The notes below the pieces were generated by a model. That model was not told the origin of the DNA. It ran no database searches and saw only the letters and a program-made list of their open reading frames with translations. Positions 16,007 through 24,919 of a stretch of DNA of 64,000 nt are shown here, in pieces. A program made the translations under genes and the position numbers. Position 1 is the stretch's first letter, and each line of letters starts with the position of its first letter. Location: contig OY969905.1 in assembly GCA_963704455.1 (NCBI GenBank), forward strand, positions 3,906,001 to 3,970,000, read 5' to 3'. This DNA comes from DASTCZ01 sp963704455 (GTDB lineage: Bacteria; Acidobacteriota; Terriglobia; Acidiferrales; UBA7541).

Positions 16007-16248
16007 GGGCAAATACTACCACGCTGGGCCACATGCATGCACCGACACACGAAGGCCCTCCGCTGCATCCAACAAGAGTCTGTCCGCATCCTTTAGTTAT
16101 AGGTAAAAGTTCATGGGCGAAATCACTCAAAGGTGTTAAAGGTGGCGAAAACGCAAGTTGGATTACAGCGTAGCCTGTGCGAATGCGGTTTGTTAGAATA
16201 CATGGCATCCTCGCAGGTTCGGGAAACCGCATATAGCTTGAGGGTTGG

Positions 16249-17496
16249 ATGAAAACACAGCGCTCGAGGCGTGTCTGGCTCTATGTAGTACTGGCGGTCG
16301 CCGCAGTGGCAATTGTCGTTTTTCTCAGCGAGCGCACACCAGTCCCGCAAGTTCCAGTGCAGACGATCACAAGAGCGACCCTCAGCGCTGCCATTTCCAC
16401 AAATGGAAGAATCGAGCCAATCGCGCCTTATGAAATGCGCTCGCTTGTCTCCAGCCATGTGACAACGATTCACGCGAAGGAAGGTCAGCAAGTAAAGGCT
16501 GGACAGCCGCTCGTCGACCTTGATGACTCAGAGCTCCAGGCCAACATCGCCCGCGAGCAAGAGGTTCTCCTGAACAACCAGGAAAACCTGAGAATTGCGC
16601 GGTCCGGCGGCAAGAAGGCGGAGTTAGCACAATTGGAAAGTGACATCCATAAAGCGGATCTTGAGCACGACCGGCAGCAAGCAAACATCTCGGCGCTCGA
16701 AAAGCTCGTGGCCCAGCAGGCGGCAACTCCGCAGGAATTGACAGATGACCGTGCGAGCCTGGCCCGCACCGAAGCCGACCAACAGCGTTTGCGGGTGGCC
16801 CGCGCCGATTTTGTGCGTCAGACAAAATTGGATGAAAACCGTGTTGCGCTGCTTGTCCAGCAATCTCAGGACAATCTGCGGGACTTGCAGAGCAAGCTTG
16901 CGTCTACCAGCGTGAAAGCGCCGATCAATGGGACGCTCTATTCACTTCCAGTGCATGCGAACGATCCTGTTCAGACAGGGATGCTGGTTGCCGCAGTCGC
17001 CGATTTGAAGCAGATTCGCGTGCGCGTGTTCGTAGATGAGCCGGAACTCGGCTTGCTCGAACCGGGGCAGACGCTGGTCGTTACTTGGGACGCGCTGCCC
17101 AATCATTCCTGGACCGGCAAAACGGACCAGACCCCGCGACAGGTTGTGCCGCATGGGACGCGCACCGTCGGAGAATTGCTTTGCCCGCTGAACAATGACG
17201 ATCAGCGGCTGATTCCAAACACAAACGTAAATGTGCAGATTCATCTCCGCACGCGGGAAAACGTTGTGTCCGCACCGCGCGGCGCAGTTGTATTTGAAGG
17301 TTCTCATCGTTTTGTATTTGTCGTGGAAAACGGCGATTCCATCACGCGTGTCCACAAGCGTGAAATCAAGATCGGGATTGCAGACTCCACGACGTATGAA
17401 ATTGTCAGCGGTTTGAACGAAGGCGAAGTAATCGCTTTGCCCAGCAACCTGGTATTGAAAGACGGAACAAAGATTCAGCCCATAAAGCCAGAATGA
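16249..17496 (+). CDS. HlyD/MacA-type periplasmic adaptor (membrane fusion protein)
   Basis: 415 residues. One N-terminal membrane anchor (VWLYVVLAVAAVAIVVFL), a lipoyl/barrel-sandwich half (VSSHVTTIHAKEGQQVKAGQPLVDLDD), a coiled-coil hairpin (about 90-205, rich in Gln/Glu/Leu), the second half (LASTSVKAPINGTLYSL) and beta-barrel plus membrane-proximal domains follow. This is the standard layout of the adaptor joining an inner-membrane transporter to TolC. It starts the four-gene efflux operon and overlaps the TPR gene by 4 bp (ATGA at 17493-17496). Confidence 0.92.
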   Translation: MKTQRSRRVWLYVVLAVAAVAIVVFLSERTPVPQVPVQTITRATLSAAISTNGRIEPIAPYEMRSLVSSHVTTIHAKEGQQVKAGQPLVDLDDSELQANIAREQEVLLNNQENLRIARSGGKKAELAQLESDIHKADLEHDRQQANISALEKLVAQQAATPQELTDDRASLARTEADQQRLRVARADFVRQTKLDENRVALLVQQSQDNLRDLQSKLASTSVKAPINGTLYSLPVHANDPVQTGMLVAAVADLKQIRVRVFVDEPELGLLEPGQTLVVTWDALPNHSWTGKTDQTPRQVVPHGTRTVGELLCPLNNDDQRLIPNTNVNVQIHLRTRENVVSAPRGAVVFEGSHRFVFVVENGDSITRVHKREIKIGIADSTTYEIVSGLNEGEVIALPSNLVLKDGTKIQPIKPE

Positions 17497-18479
17497 GGCG
17501 ATTGAAAGTATTTTCAACTCTGTCCGTCACAATCGTTCTTTGTTTCGCCGGGACCCTCCGCGCGCAAACGCCGCTGGAAGCGGCCAGAAGCCTTTTCGAT
17601 CAGGGGCACTACACAGAGGCGCAGGCGCTTCTCCACACCGAAACGGCAAAGACTCCACAGCGCGCGATTCTTTACTACTGGCTAGGGCGGTGCGCTTACG
17701 AGCTTCATGACAATGATAAGGCGGTGAACAACGCGGAGCGCGCCGTCGAGCTGGAACCAGAGATTGCTTCCTACCATCATTTTCTAGCCAGAGCCTATGG
17801 GCATAAAGCGGAGTATGCCAATTGGTTTTCCGGGCTATCGCTGGCAAGAAAAGCGAGCCACGAATTCCTCGAAGCCGTGCAAATCGATCCCAATAATGTG
17901 CGCTTCGAGCGGGACCTAATCTCCTTTTACATCCGAGCCCCGGGAATTGCAGGCGGCGGCGAAGAGAAAGCAGAAGCGCAGATTGCGCGGCTCTCCGCCA
18001 TTGACGCGGTGCAGGGCCATCTTGCGAAAATGGAAATCTTCGAGGAAAAGAAGAAATGGAACCTTGCCGCGGAGGAAGCCAAAGCGGTCCTCGCGGCTAT
18101 CCCCAAGGAGGCCGGTCCGTATCTCGAGGTCGCGGAATATTACGAATCCCACGCCGACGCAACGGGGATTCGGAATGCCCTGGCGGCGATTCCACAAAAC
18201 GCGCCTGCGGACTCACGCATCCACTTTTATCGCGGAGTGGCTGACATTCTCGCAGGAGACCGGCTGGAGGAAGCGGAGACCTCACTCAATTCGTATCTTG
18301 CCAATTTGCCGCAGCGAAGGGAAGACCACGCCTCTCGCTCCGCTTCGCACCGATGGCTTGGTCGAATGTACGAAAAAATGGGTCGCCGCGATTCCGCAGC
18401 CGACGAGTACCGCATGGCAATTCAGCTCGACCCGAATGACAAAGCCGCCCATGAAGGGTTGAGGCGAATGGGGTCCTGA
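17493..18479 (+). CDS. Secreted tetratricopeptide-repeat protein in the efflux operon
   Basis: 328 residues. A signal peptide (ending LRA-QTP) is followed by TPR-like helical pairs: ARSLFDQGHYTEAQALL, YYWLGRCAYELHDNDKAVNN, HRWLGRMYEKMGRRDSAADE with YRMAIQLDPNDKAAHEGL. It overlaps the adaptor gene by ATGA and is followed 64 bp later by the MacB-like permease. A TPR protein between adaptor and permease is not part of the textbook MacAB-TolC set, so it may be a periplasmic assembly factor; this is inference. Confidence 0.82.
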   Translation: MRRLKVFSTLSVTIVLCFAGTLRAQTPLEAARSLFDQGHYTEAQALLHTETAKTPQRAILYYWLGRCAYELHDNDKAVNNAERAVELEPEIASYHHFLARAYGHKAEYANWFSGLSLARKASHEFLEAVQIDPNNVRFERDLISFYIRAPGIAGGGEEKAEAQIARLSAIDAVQGHLAKMEIFEEKKKWNLAAEEAKAVLAAIPKEAGPYLEVAEYYESHADATGIRNALAAIPQNAPADSRIHFYRGVADILAGDRLEEAETSLNSYLANLPQRREDHASRSASHRWLGRMYEKMGRRDSAADEYRMAIQLDPNDKAAHEGLRRMGS

Positions 18480-18543
18480 GCGAACCCCCAGTTCGGGACG
18501 GGCCTGTGCCGGAAGCCTTGTGATAATCTGACCGTGGTAGATC

Positions 18544-19743
18544 ATGATCGGAAAAGAGACATTTGCCCTCGCCATTGATGCGCTGCGCGCCAACAAGATG
18601 CGCGCGTTTCTGACGATGATTGGCGTAATTATCGGCAGCGCTTGTATCGTCCTCGTGGTGACGATTTCACTTACCGGACGCCAGTACATCCTTGGGCTCA
18701 TCGAGGGTGTCGGATCAAATCTGATTATTGCGTCGGCGGTTCATTCCCCTGGACGTGCGACAGCACTTAGTTTTGAAATCACGCTCGACGATCTGCGGGA
18801 AATTCAAAACAGTATCCCCGGAGTGGTCGCCGTCGCAGGCACTCGCGATTTGGACGCCACTGTTGTTGTAAATGGGGTTGAGCACCCCGCCACGCTCCTC
18901 GGAGTCACGCAGGGTTATCAGGAGATCCGACACCTCGTCATTCTGGCCGGACGCTACTTCGATCAGGACGACATGCAAATGCGGAATAAAGTGTGTTTGA
19001 TCACCGAGGAACTTGCCAAGAAAGCGTTTGCAAATCAAAGCCCGGTTGGCCAGGCGATGCGGCTGAATGAACTCTCGTTCACTGTGATCGGTGTTTTCCG
19101 TGAGCGCGTGGACACATTCGGCCAGTCCGAGGTTCAGCGCAATTCCGTTGCGATCCCATTCCCTGTAATGCAGGATTACACGGGAGAAAACTATGTGGGT
19201 GGCTCGTACGTGCAAATGGCGACGCCGGACCAGGTTGCCTCCGCCACTGACCGGGTCGAGCAAATTCTGGTTGGGCGCCATCCACAGGGAGCGGCGTTCG
19301 ACGTAAAAAACCTGAGCGGAATTCTGGCCGTGGCCCGCGCAATTTCAAACGCGCTCTCTCTTGTTTTGCTCTTTATCGCTTTGGTCGCGCTGATCGTAAG
19401 CGGGATCGGCATCATGAACATCATGCTCGTCACGGTTACGGAGAGAACGCGCGAAATCGGCATTCGCCGCGCCATCGGGGCCCGTCGCAGCGAAATTCTG
19501 TATCAATTTTTATTGGAGTCATCATTAATCAGCGGTGTCGGCGCAATTCTTGGTGTTTTTGCAGGCGTAAGCATTCCAGTGCTTGTCCAGCCATTGATCC
19601 CCGGCAACCTGCGGGTCCCTGTGCCGTGGATTGCGGTCGCCGCTGCGCTGGCTGTTTCCTGCTTGACTGGAACTTTTTTCGGATATCTTCCTGCCAGTAA
19701 AGCGTCGAGCCTGCAGCCAACGGAATCATTGCGGTATGAGTAA
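18544..19743 (+). CDS. MacB-like ABC permease without ATPase domain
   Basis: 399 residues. N-terminal cytoplasmic helix and first membrane segment (ALRANKMRAFLTMIGVIIGS, the family hallmark), a periplasmic MacB_PCD-type domain (about 45-260) and three C-terminal FtsX helices with GIGIMNIMLVTVTERTREIG and IRRAIGARRSEIL. Ends SLQPTESLRYE, typical of the family. E. coli MacB carries its ATPase fused at the N-terminus; here there is none and no ATPase gene adjoins, so an ATPase must come from elsewhere. Directly followed by TolC. Confidence 0.9.
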   Translation: MIGKETFALAIDALRANKMRAFLTMIGVIIGSACIVLVVTISLTGRQYILGLIEGVGSNLIIASAVHSPGRATALSFEITLDDLREIQNSIPGVVAVAGTRDLDATVVVNGVEHPATLLGVTQGYQEIRHLVILAGRYFDQDDMQMRNKVCLITEELAKKAFANQSPVGQAMRLNELSFTVIGVFRERVDTFGQSEVQRNSVAIPFPVMQDYTGENYVGGSYVQMATPDQVASATDRVEQILVGRHPQGAAFDVKNLSGILAVARAISNALSLVLLFIALVALIVSGIGIMNIMLVTVTERTREIGIRRAIGARRSEILYQFLLESSLISGVGAILGVFAGVSIPVLVQPLIPGNLRVPVPWIAVAAALAVSCLTGTFFGYLPASKASSLQPTESLRYE

Positions 19744-19776
19744 GTGCCACAGAGAAACCCAGAAGGGGGTAGCTCC

Positions 19777-21081
19777 ATGCGAATCTTTCCACGTTATCTG
19801 GCGTTCGTTGGAACGCTGATTTTTTTTGCTCAGGGCGCAGCCGGGCAGCAAACTGCTCCCGCAGCACAACTGACGCTGAGGCGCGCCGTGGAGTTGGCGC
19901 TTCGCAACAGCCGCGATGTCGAGCTCGCCAGGCTGCACGCCTCGCTCGCCAGCCAGACTGCCGGCGCTGACCGGTCCAAGTTTCTCCCGAATCTCGTTAC
20001 GGGTTCCGGTGCCGAATATTCCAGCGGGTTTCCGCTTGCCCCGGGTGGCGGCGTCCCCGCGCTGTTTCAAGTAGCTTACAGCCAGTCAATTTACAATCCG
20101 CTTGCGAAGGGGCAGCTACGCGCCGATGAACTTCGCGCTCGGGAACAGACTGCCAGCCTGGATTCCGTCCGCGAAGCCGTGATGGTCCGGACGGCCAATG
20201 CCTATCTCGAGCTTACAAATGTTCGACACGCGCTGGATTTGCTCCGCACGGAGCGCGACCATGCCCAGAAAATAACGGACTTGACCCGCGATCGCGTCAG
20301 CGCAGGGCGCGAGCTTCCGGTCGAACTGACGAAAACTGAACTCAACGCGGCAAAGATCGAACAGCGCATTGCGCATAACGAGGGGCGTGAGGATGCGCTC
20401 GAGTCACAGCTTCGAGACATGCTCGGCCTGCAGCCCGACCAGCCATTGGAAGTAATTTCAGAAGACTTGCCTGCTGCCGCCGAGCGGCCCGTGAATGAAC
20501 TTGTTGCGCAAGCGCTGCAATCGAGCGCCGATCTGAGGTATGCGCAAACCGAACAGCTTGCCAAAGAAGAAATCCTGAAGGGCGCGCGTGGCAACCGGTG
20601 GCCGACGGTGGACCTCGTGGGCAATTACAGCGTCTTGAGCAACACAAATAATTTCTCCGCTTTTTTCAAAAAGTTTCAGCGCAACAATGTGAATGTCGGC
20701 GTGCAAATTACAATCCCTATATTTGCCGCCCAGACCAATGCCGCGATATCAGTCGCTCAGGAAGATGCCAGCGTGGCCGCCGTGGAGGCGCGGAACAAGA
20801 GGAGCCAGGTGGAATTGCAGGTGCGAAGCCAGGCCCACCTGGTGCGGGAATTGGAATTGGGCCGCGACGTCGCGAGGCTCGATCTCAAGCTGGCACAGGA
20901 AAACCTGCAGGTCTTGCAAGCCCAATTCGACGAGGGCCGTGCGACCCGCCAGGAATTGGAGCGGGCTCACCTGGAAGAGAACGATAAGTGGCTTGCTTTT
21001 TTTGATGCCGACTTGGCGCGTCAGCAAGCCTCGCTTGCACTGCTTCAGGCGACTGGGCAGGTTTCCACGATCCTGAAATAA
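19777..21081 (+). CDS. TolC-family outer-membrane efflux protein
   Basis: 434 residues from ATG 19777, chosen because AGAAGGGGG lies 7 bp upstream; a GTG at 19744 would add a non-signal-like stretch. A signal peptide (ending GAAG-QQ) precedes two homologous outer-membrane-efflux halves: LTLRRAVELALRNSRDVELA and a second repeat starting near PVNELVAQALQSSADLRYAQ. Long alternating helices (LERAHLEENDKWLAFFDADL) form the tunnel. Last gene of the efflux operon. Confidence 0.9.
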   Translation: MRIFPRYLAFVGTLIFFAQGAAGQQTAPAAQLTLRRAVELALRNSRDVELARLHASLASQTAGADRSKFLPNLVTGSGAEYSSGFPLAPGGGVPALFQVAYSQSIYNPLAKGQLRADELRAREQTASLDSVREAVMVRTANAYLELTNVRHALDLLRTERDHAQKITDLTRDRVSAGRELPVELTKTELNAAKIEQRIAHNEGREDALESQLRDMLGLQPDQPLEVISEDLPAAAERPVNELVAQALQSSADLRYAQTEQLAKEEILKGARGNRWPTVDLVGNYSVLSNTNNFSAFFKKFQRNNVNVGVQITIPIFAAQTNAAISVAQEDASVAAVEARNKRSQVELQVRSQAHLVRELELGRDVARLDLKLAQENLQVLQAQFDEGRATRQELERAHLEENDKWLAFFDADLARQQASLALLQATGQVSTILK

Positions 21082-21088
21082 CTTCTGT

Positions 21089-21493
21089 ATGAGCTCTCGT
21101 CAAAAAACTTACATTCTGCTGGCCATAAGAGCCGTGTTCAACGCCTTCGGGGATCTTGAATTAAAGCGCGGCATGACCCAGCTTGGCCCGGTCACTTTTT
21201 CTCACATTGGTGAGGCCTTGCACCTGTTTACCCGGATAATTTCCAGCGGGACCATCTGGTTGGGGATCATTCTCATGCTCGGGTTTTTCGCGAGCCACCT
21301 GGTGCTCTATTCCAAAGCGGATTTCAGTTATGTGCTTCCGACCACCGCGGCAAACTATGTAATCGTTCCCCTGCTGGGTTTATTTCTTCTTGGGGAGAAG
21401 GTGACCTTCGTTCGCTGGGCCGGAATTGTTTTGATTTCATTCGGCGTTCTGCTTGTCAGTGGAACGAAGCCGCGCGCGCAGGAGGCAGCCTAG
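21089..21493 (+). CDS. Small DMT/EamA-like membrane protein
   Basis: 134 residues with four hydrophobic segments. The last half (YSKADFSYVLPTTAANYVIV, then LLGLFLLGEKVTFVRWAGIV) matches the drug/metabolite transporter half-repeat, including the LxGEKV(S/T)xxRWxG signature. It begins 7 bp after the TolC stop and ends 3 bp before a second gene that starts with the same kind of domain, so the two may assemble as a heterodimer. Related four-helix proteins act as undecaprenyl-phosphate-sugar flippases (ArnE/F type); that role here is inference. Confidence 0.78.
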   Translation: MSSRQKTYILLAIRAVFNAFGDLELKRGMTQLGPVTFSHIGEALHLFTRIISSGTIWLGIILMLGFFASHLVLYSKADFSYVLPTTAANYVIVPLLGLFLLGEKVTFVRWAGIVLISFGVLLVSGTKPRAQEAA

Positions 21494-21496
21494 CCG

Positions 21497-23062
21497 ATGC
21501 GCACTGCACTTGTCCTCGCTATTCTCGTACTGACAGGGGCGGCAGGCGACCTGCTCCTTAGTAAATTGATGAAGCGAGTCGGCGAGGTCAAGCTCTCTTC
21601 GATCGGATCGATTGTGCGCACAGGGTTGCGCGTCACCTGGGACGCGACTTTTTGGATGGCAATCCTCCTGATGGCCATCTCGTTTTTTTCGCTTCTCGCA
21701 TTATTTTCGTGGGCGCCCGTGAGTTTTGTGGTGCCCGCGACGGCGCTGGGCTACATCGTGGGAACGTTTGCCGCGCGATTTATTCTGGGCGAACGAGTGA
21801 ACGGCACGCGGTGGGCCGGTGTGGCGTTTGTGTGCGTCGGTGTTTTGCTGGCATTCAAGGGCGATATCATCGGCAAAGCCTCGCCTCACGCATTCTTGCC
21901 CGGTTTGCGATGGGTGGTGCTGGCTCTTGCGATTCTGCCATTCTGCTATTACATCGTTTGCATTTATGCTGCGCGGAAATTCTTTGCCGCCCAGCGCCGC
22001 AAGAAGCCAATGGCGAATGATTTCGCTCCGCCCGCAAGCATTCTGAAACCCGTTCGCGGTCTCGACCGCGAGGCGTATGAGAATTTTGCCAGCTTCTGCC
22101 GGCTCGACTATCCCGATTACGAAATCCTTTTTGCGGTTCAGGAAGAGCGGGACCCTGCGGTTCCCATTATCCGCAAATTGATTTCCGATTTTCCCGGGAT
22201 CAAGATTCGACTACTCATTGGCATAGAAAACCTCGGCCCCAGCGCCAAGGTTTGCAAGCTCGCACGATTGGTCCGCGAAGCCCGCTTCGATTTATTCGTA
22301 ATCAGTGACAGCGATGTTCGCGTCGACCCAGATTATCTTCGTATGATTGTCGAGCCATTCCGAGATCCAAAGGTTGGAGTGGTAACCGCGCTGTATCGCG
22401 GAAATGTGGAAGGCAAGTTGGGCTCCTATCTCGATTGCCTCGGCGCATCTGTCGAGTTCACCGCCGGCACTCTTGTTGCCCATGTGCTGGAGGGAGTTCA
22501 TTTCGCTTTAGGCGCAACGATGGCTACCACGCGAGAGCGGCTCGAAGAGATTGGCGGTTTTGAAGGCATCGCGGACCGGCACTCCGACGATTTCGAGTTC
22601 GGCAACCGCATCGCTTCACGCGGGTACCGCGTGGAGCTTGCTCGCAAGCCTGTTTTGATGATCAACAATGCGCAAACGTTATGGGAATACTTGCGCCACG
22701 AATTGAGGTGGACTATTGGCTTGAGGAACATCCGCCCCGGCGGCCACGCGGGCCTCTTCTTTACGCAGGGCTTGGCGCTAACCATCGCCGCGATTGCCAT
22801 TGCTCCCACGCGCTCGCTGGCCCTCGCGTACCTGGGTGCCTATCTGATCCTCCGCTTCGCAACAGCCTGGACCGTGGGTGTTTGGGGGCTGCAAGATCAG
22901 GTCGTCCGGCGCTGGTTCTGGCTGTTGCCGTTGCGGGACCTTTTCGCGTTCCCGGTCTGGGTCGCGAGCTTCCTGACTAACACCATCGAATGGCGCGGTT
23001 CGCGCTTCACCATTCGCAAGGGCCAGTTGATTCCTGCTACCCGCCCCGCCGAGCGCGGTTGA
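21497..23062 (+). CDS. Fusion protein: DMT-like membrane domain and GT21 (ceramide glucosyltransferase/HpnI-like) glycosyltransferase
   Basis: 521 residues. Residues 1-125 are four hydrophobic helices with the DMT signature LGERVNGTRWAGV. After another membrane helix (about 138-160) a family 21 glycosyltransferase begins (PPASILKPVRGLDREAYEN). Metal/substrate motifs are SDSDVRVD near 268, HSDDFEFG near 361 and RHELRWTIGLR near 399, the D1-D2-D3-(Q/R)xxRW pattern of ceramide glucosyltransferases and HpnI. Several C-terminal helices follow. A lipid acceptor at the inner membrane, for example a hopanoid or sphingolipid-like lipid, is likely from the family but unproved. The fusion to a putative flippase domain suggests coupled synthesis and translocation. 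Confidence 0.85.
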   Translation: MRTALVLAILVLTGAAGDLLLSKLMKRVGEVKLSSIGSIVRTGLRVTWDATFWMAILLMAISFFSLLALFSWAPVSFVVPATALGYIVGTFAARFILGERVNGTRWAGVAFVCVGVLLAFKGDIIGKASPHAFLPGLRWVVLALAILPFCYYIVCIYAARKFFAAQRRKKPMANDFAPPASILKPVRGLDREAYENFASFCRLDYPDYEILFAVQEERDPAVPIIRKLISDFPGIKIRLLIGIENLGPSAKVCKLARLVREARFDLFVISDSDVRVDPDYLRMIVEPFRDPKVGVVTALYRGNVEGKLGSYLDCLGASVEFTAGTLVAHVLEGVHFALGATMATTRERLEEIGGFEGIADRHSDDFEFGNRIASRGYRVELARKPVLMINNAQTLWEYLRHELRWTIGLRNIRPGGHAGLFFTQGLALTIAAIAIAPTRSLALAYLGAYLILRFATAWTVGVWGLQDQVVRRWFWLLPLRDLFAFPVWVASFLTNTIEWRGSRFTIRKGQLIPATRPAERG

Positions 23063-23087
23063 CGGATTCGCAGTTACTGAATAAAGT
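23059..23087 (+). promoter_or_regulatory. Candidate promoter for tRNA-Gln
   Basis: TTGACG at 23059-23064 (overlapping the stop codon of the glycosyltransferase) and TAAAGT at 23082-23087 with a 17-bp spacer, 70 bp upstream of the tRNA. Confidence 0.5.
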
Positions 23088-23157
23088 AGAAATGTCCGCT
23101 GGCAAGGAAGCCTATCCCGGCCGGTGGCAATGGCGGTTAGTTTCCGCCTCCCTCGGC

Positions 23158-23232
23158 TGGGAGGTCGTACAATTGGCAGTACATCAGCCTCTGGAGCTGA
23201 CTATCCTGGTTCGAGTCCAGGCCTCCCAGCCA
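23158..23232 (+). tRNA. tRNA-Gln (anticodon CTG)
   Basis: The 7-bp acceptor stem TGGGAGG/CCTCCCA closes at 23158-23164 and 23222-23228, with discriminator G and encoded CCA at 23230-23232. The anticodon stem TCAGC/GCTGA flanks loop CTCTGGA, giving anticodon CTG (reads CAG, glutamine). The T-loop is the standard GGTTCGAGTCC type. The total length of 75 nt including CCA is normal. It lies between the GT21 fusion gene and a convergent gene; no integrase or att duplication is visible next to it. Confidence 0.96.
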
Positions 23233-23285
23233 ATTCTTAAAGGTCTGCCAGCATTCCAATAAAACTGATCACGTGCAGCGGTCAT

Positions 23286-23915
23286 TTACGTCTCAGTTGT
23301 GACGCGCAGAATATTGTAGGCCACCGCCGCCTTGTGCCCGGGGAAGTCGGTTTCTATCCGAAGCGTGACCTCGGCGATCGTAGGGGCGCCGTTCTTGCCA
23401 TTTAGGCCATCGGCGTCGTCCATCAGAATCACGTGACCCTTTAGTGGGTGCCGCAGAATCGCTTCCATTTCGACGCTTAGCCTGCTTTGATCACCTTGCC
23501 GGCCGGCCCAGCCGTAGTAACCGGCATCCAGCCAGAAAAGCGCGGGCTGCTGCAACGTTTTCAAGATTTCAGGGATGAGATCTTTGCTGTCCCCTTGCAA
23601 GATTCTGATTCGGGAATCACCGGCAAACTTGCGCGTCGCAGCCTCGGCCAAGCCGGCGTCGTATTCGATGGAATAGATGCAGTCGAATCGTGATTTCATC
23701 GCGGAAACCATTTCACCGTAGTAGGTTCCCGTTTCAATGAGTGTTCTAAGTCCAAATCTCTCGGCGTATTCACGAACGGTTTTTTGCTTGATCAGGTGCG
23801 GAATGCGGGCTGGTTTTCCGCGAAGTTTCCAGTACCAGTAATCGGGATAGTGGCCGAGTGATTTCAGTCCGCTGTAGAACGGCAATCGGCGGAGCATCTT
23901 GCTATAAGCTTTCAA
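23286..23915 (-). CDS. Rossmann-fold protein, SAM-methyltransferase-like
   Basis: 209 residues. A basic aromatic N-terminus (YPDYWYWKLRGKPARIPHLI) leads to a methyltransferase-like core: LIETGTYYGEMVSAM (glycine-poor motif I), IYSIEYDAGLAEAATRKF (acidic end of strand 2), IRILQGDSKDLIPEIL and ALFWLDAGYYGWAG, then HVILMDDADGL. It resembles small class I methyltransferases found near glycan genes. The start is uncertain: TTG 23915 has GAGG upstream, while ATG 23897 would remove six residues. It is convergent with the tRNA and divergent from the WaaE-like glycosyltransferase. Confidence 0.65.
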   Translation of the reverse strand: MKAYSKMLRRLPFYSGLKSLGHYPDYWYWKLRGKPARIPHLIKQKTVREYAERFGLRTLIETGTYYGEMVSAMKSRFDCIYSIEYDAGLAEAATRKFAGDSRIRILQGDSKDLIPEILKTLQQPALFWLDAGYYGWAGRQGDQSRLSVEMEAILRHPLKGHVILMDDADGLNGKNGAPTIAEVTLRIETDFPGHKAAVAYNILRVTTET

Positions 23916-24117
23916 GGGGCCTCGCGCCCGCCAGAACCGCGCGGAACCGCATCATAGGAAGCCCATCCGACTGTGTCAAACTTTGTGGCGTTCCAAGTAT
24001 TGCAAATCATTCGCGTGCGACTTGCCGCAAATGGCAGCGAAAGGGTATTCCTATAGGGTCTTTAAGTCGCCGAATACTGGCTTGGCGCCTTCCCACAGAT
24101 TCAGGAGGCCGCACGCG

Positions 24118-24903
24118 ATGCGCATCTCGGTCTGCATCGTTACATTCAACGAAGAAGTGAATATCACGCGCACGCTCGAAAGCGTGAAGGGAATTGCGGA
24201 CGAAATCATCGTTGTGGATTCGCATAGCACTGACCAGACCGTGGCCCGCGCCAAGTCCCTCGGCGCAACGGTTTATGACGAAGACTGGAAAGGGTTCGCA
24301 GCTCAGAAGAATTCCGCAATCGCCAAAGCGTCCTGCGATTGGATTCTGTCACTCGATGCCGACGAAGAGGTTAGCCCCGAGCTCGCGGCGAGCATTAAGA
24401 GTTTGCGAAAGCCGGGCCAGCCCGAGCCCGCTTTTGACGGATTCTTCATGCCGCGCCGGAATCTTTACCTGGGCCGCTGGATCAAACATGGCGGCTACTA
24501 TCCTGACCGGAAGCTTCGCCTCGTGAAGCGCGCCCTAGCTAAGTTTGAGCTGCGCGAAGTGCACGAAGACATGAAGCTTTCGGAAAGCACGGGACGATTG
24601 AACGGAGACTTGATCCACCACGCCTACCCGGAATTTGAAAACTTCATCGACCACGCAAACCGGTATTCTTCGCTCGGAGCTCAAATGGTCGTAAAGGAGC
24701 GGAGCGTCGGATTCAGCATACCCAATATCGTGATCCGGCCCGCCGTGCGCTTTTTCTACAACTATGTGTTGCGCGGCGGCTTTCTGGATGGCCGCGAAGG
24801 GCTGCTCGTACACATGACCCATGCTTCCTACGTGAGCTGGAAATATGCCAAAGCCTGGGAGTACTCGAAGGCATCACGCGCAAAGAATTCGCAAAGTGAA
24901 TAA
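24118..24903 (+). CDS. Family 2 glycosyltransferase, WaaE/KdtX-like
   Basis: 261 residues from ATG 24118, fixed by AGGAGG at 24103-24108; an upstream frame start at 23983 is rejected. GT2 motifs: ISVCIVTFNEEVNITRTLES, EIIVVDSHSTDQT, and the nucleotide-sugar/metal motif DWILSLDADEEV. The central LGRWIKHGGYYPDRKLRL and EVHEDM segments match the lipopolysaccharide-core WaaE/KdtX group. Likely adds a sugar to LPS core or a related envelope glycan on the cytoplasmic face. Followed by the SDR gene 16 bp downstream. Confidence 0.88.
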   Translation: MRISVCIVTFNEEVNITRTLESVKGIADEIIVVDSHSTDQTVARAKSLGATVYDEDWKGFAAQKNSAIAKASCDWILSLDADEEVSPELAASIKSLRKPGQPEPAFDGFFMPRRNLYLGRWIKHGGYYPDRKLRLVKRALAKFELREVHEDMKLSESTGRLNGDLIHHAYPEFENFIDHANRYSSLGAQMVVKERSVGFSIPNIVIRPAVRFFYNYVLRGGFLDGREGLLVHMTHASYVSWKYAKAWEYSKASRAKNSQSE

Positions 24904-24919
24904 TTCTACGGAGAAACCA

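Noticed and set aside
16191..16207. Sigma-54-like TGGCAT site before the efflux operon
   Set aside because: The -12 element lacks GC at the required spacing.
23158..23232. tRNA-Gln as an integration site
   Set aside because: No integrase gene and no second copy of the tRNA 3' end was noticed nearby.
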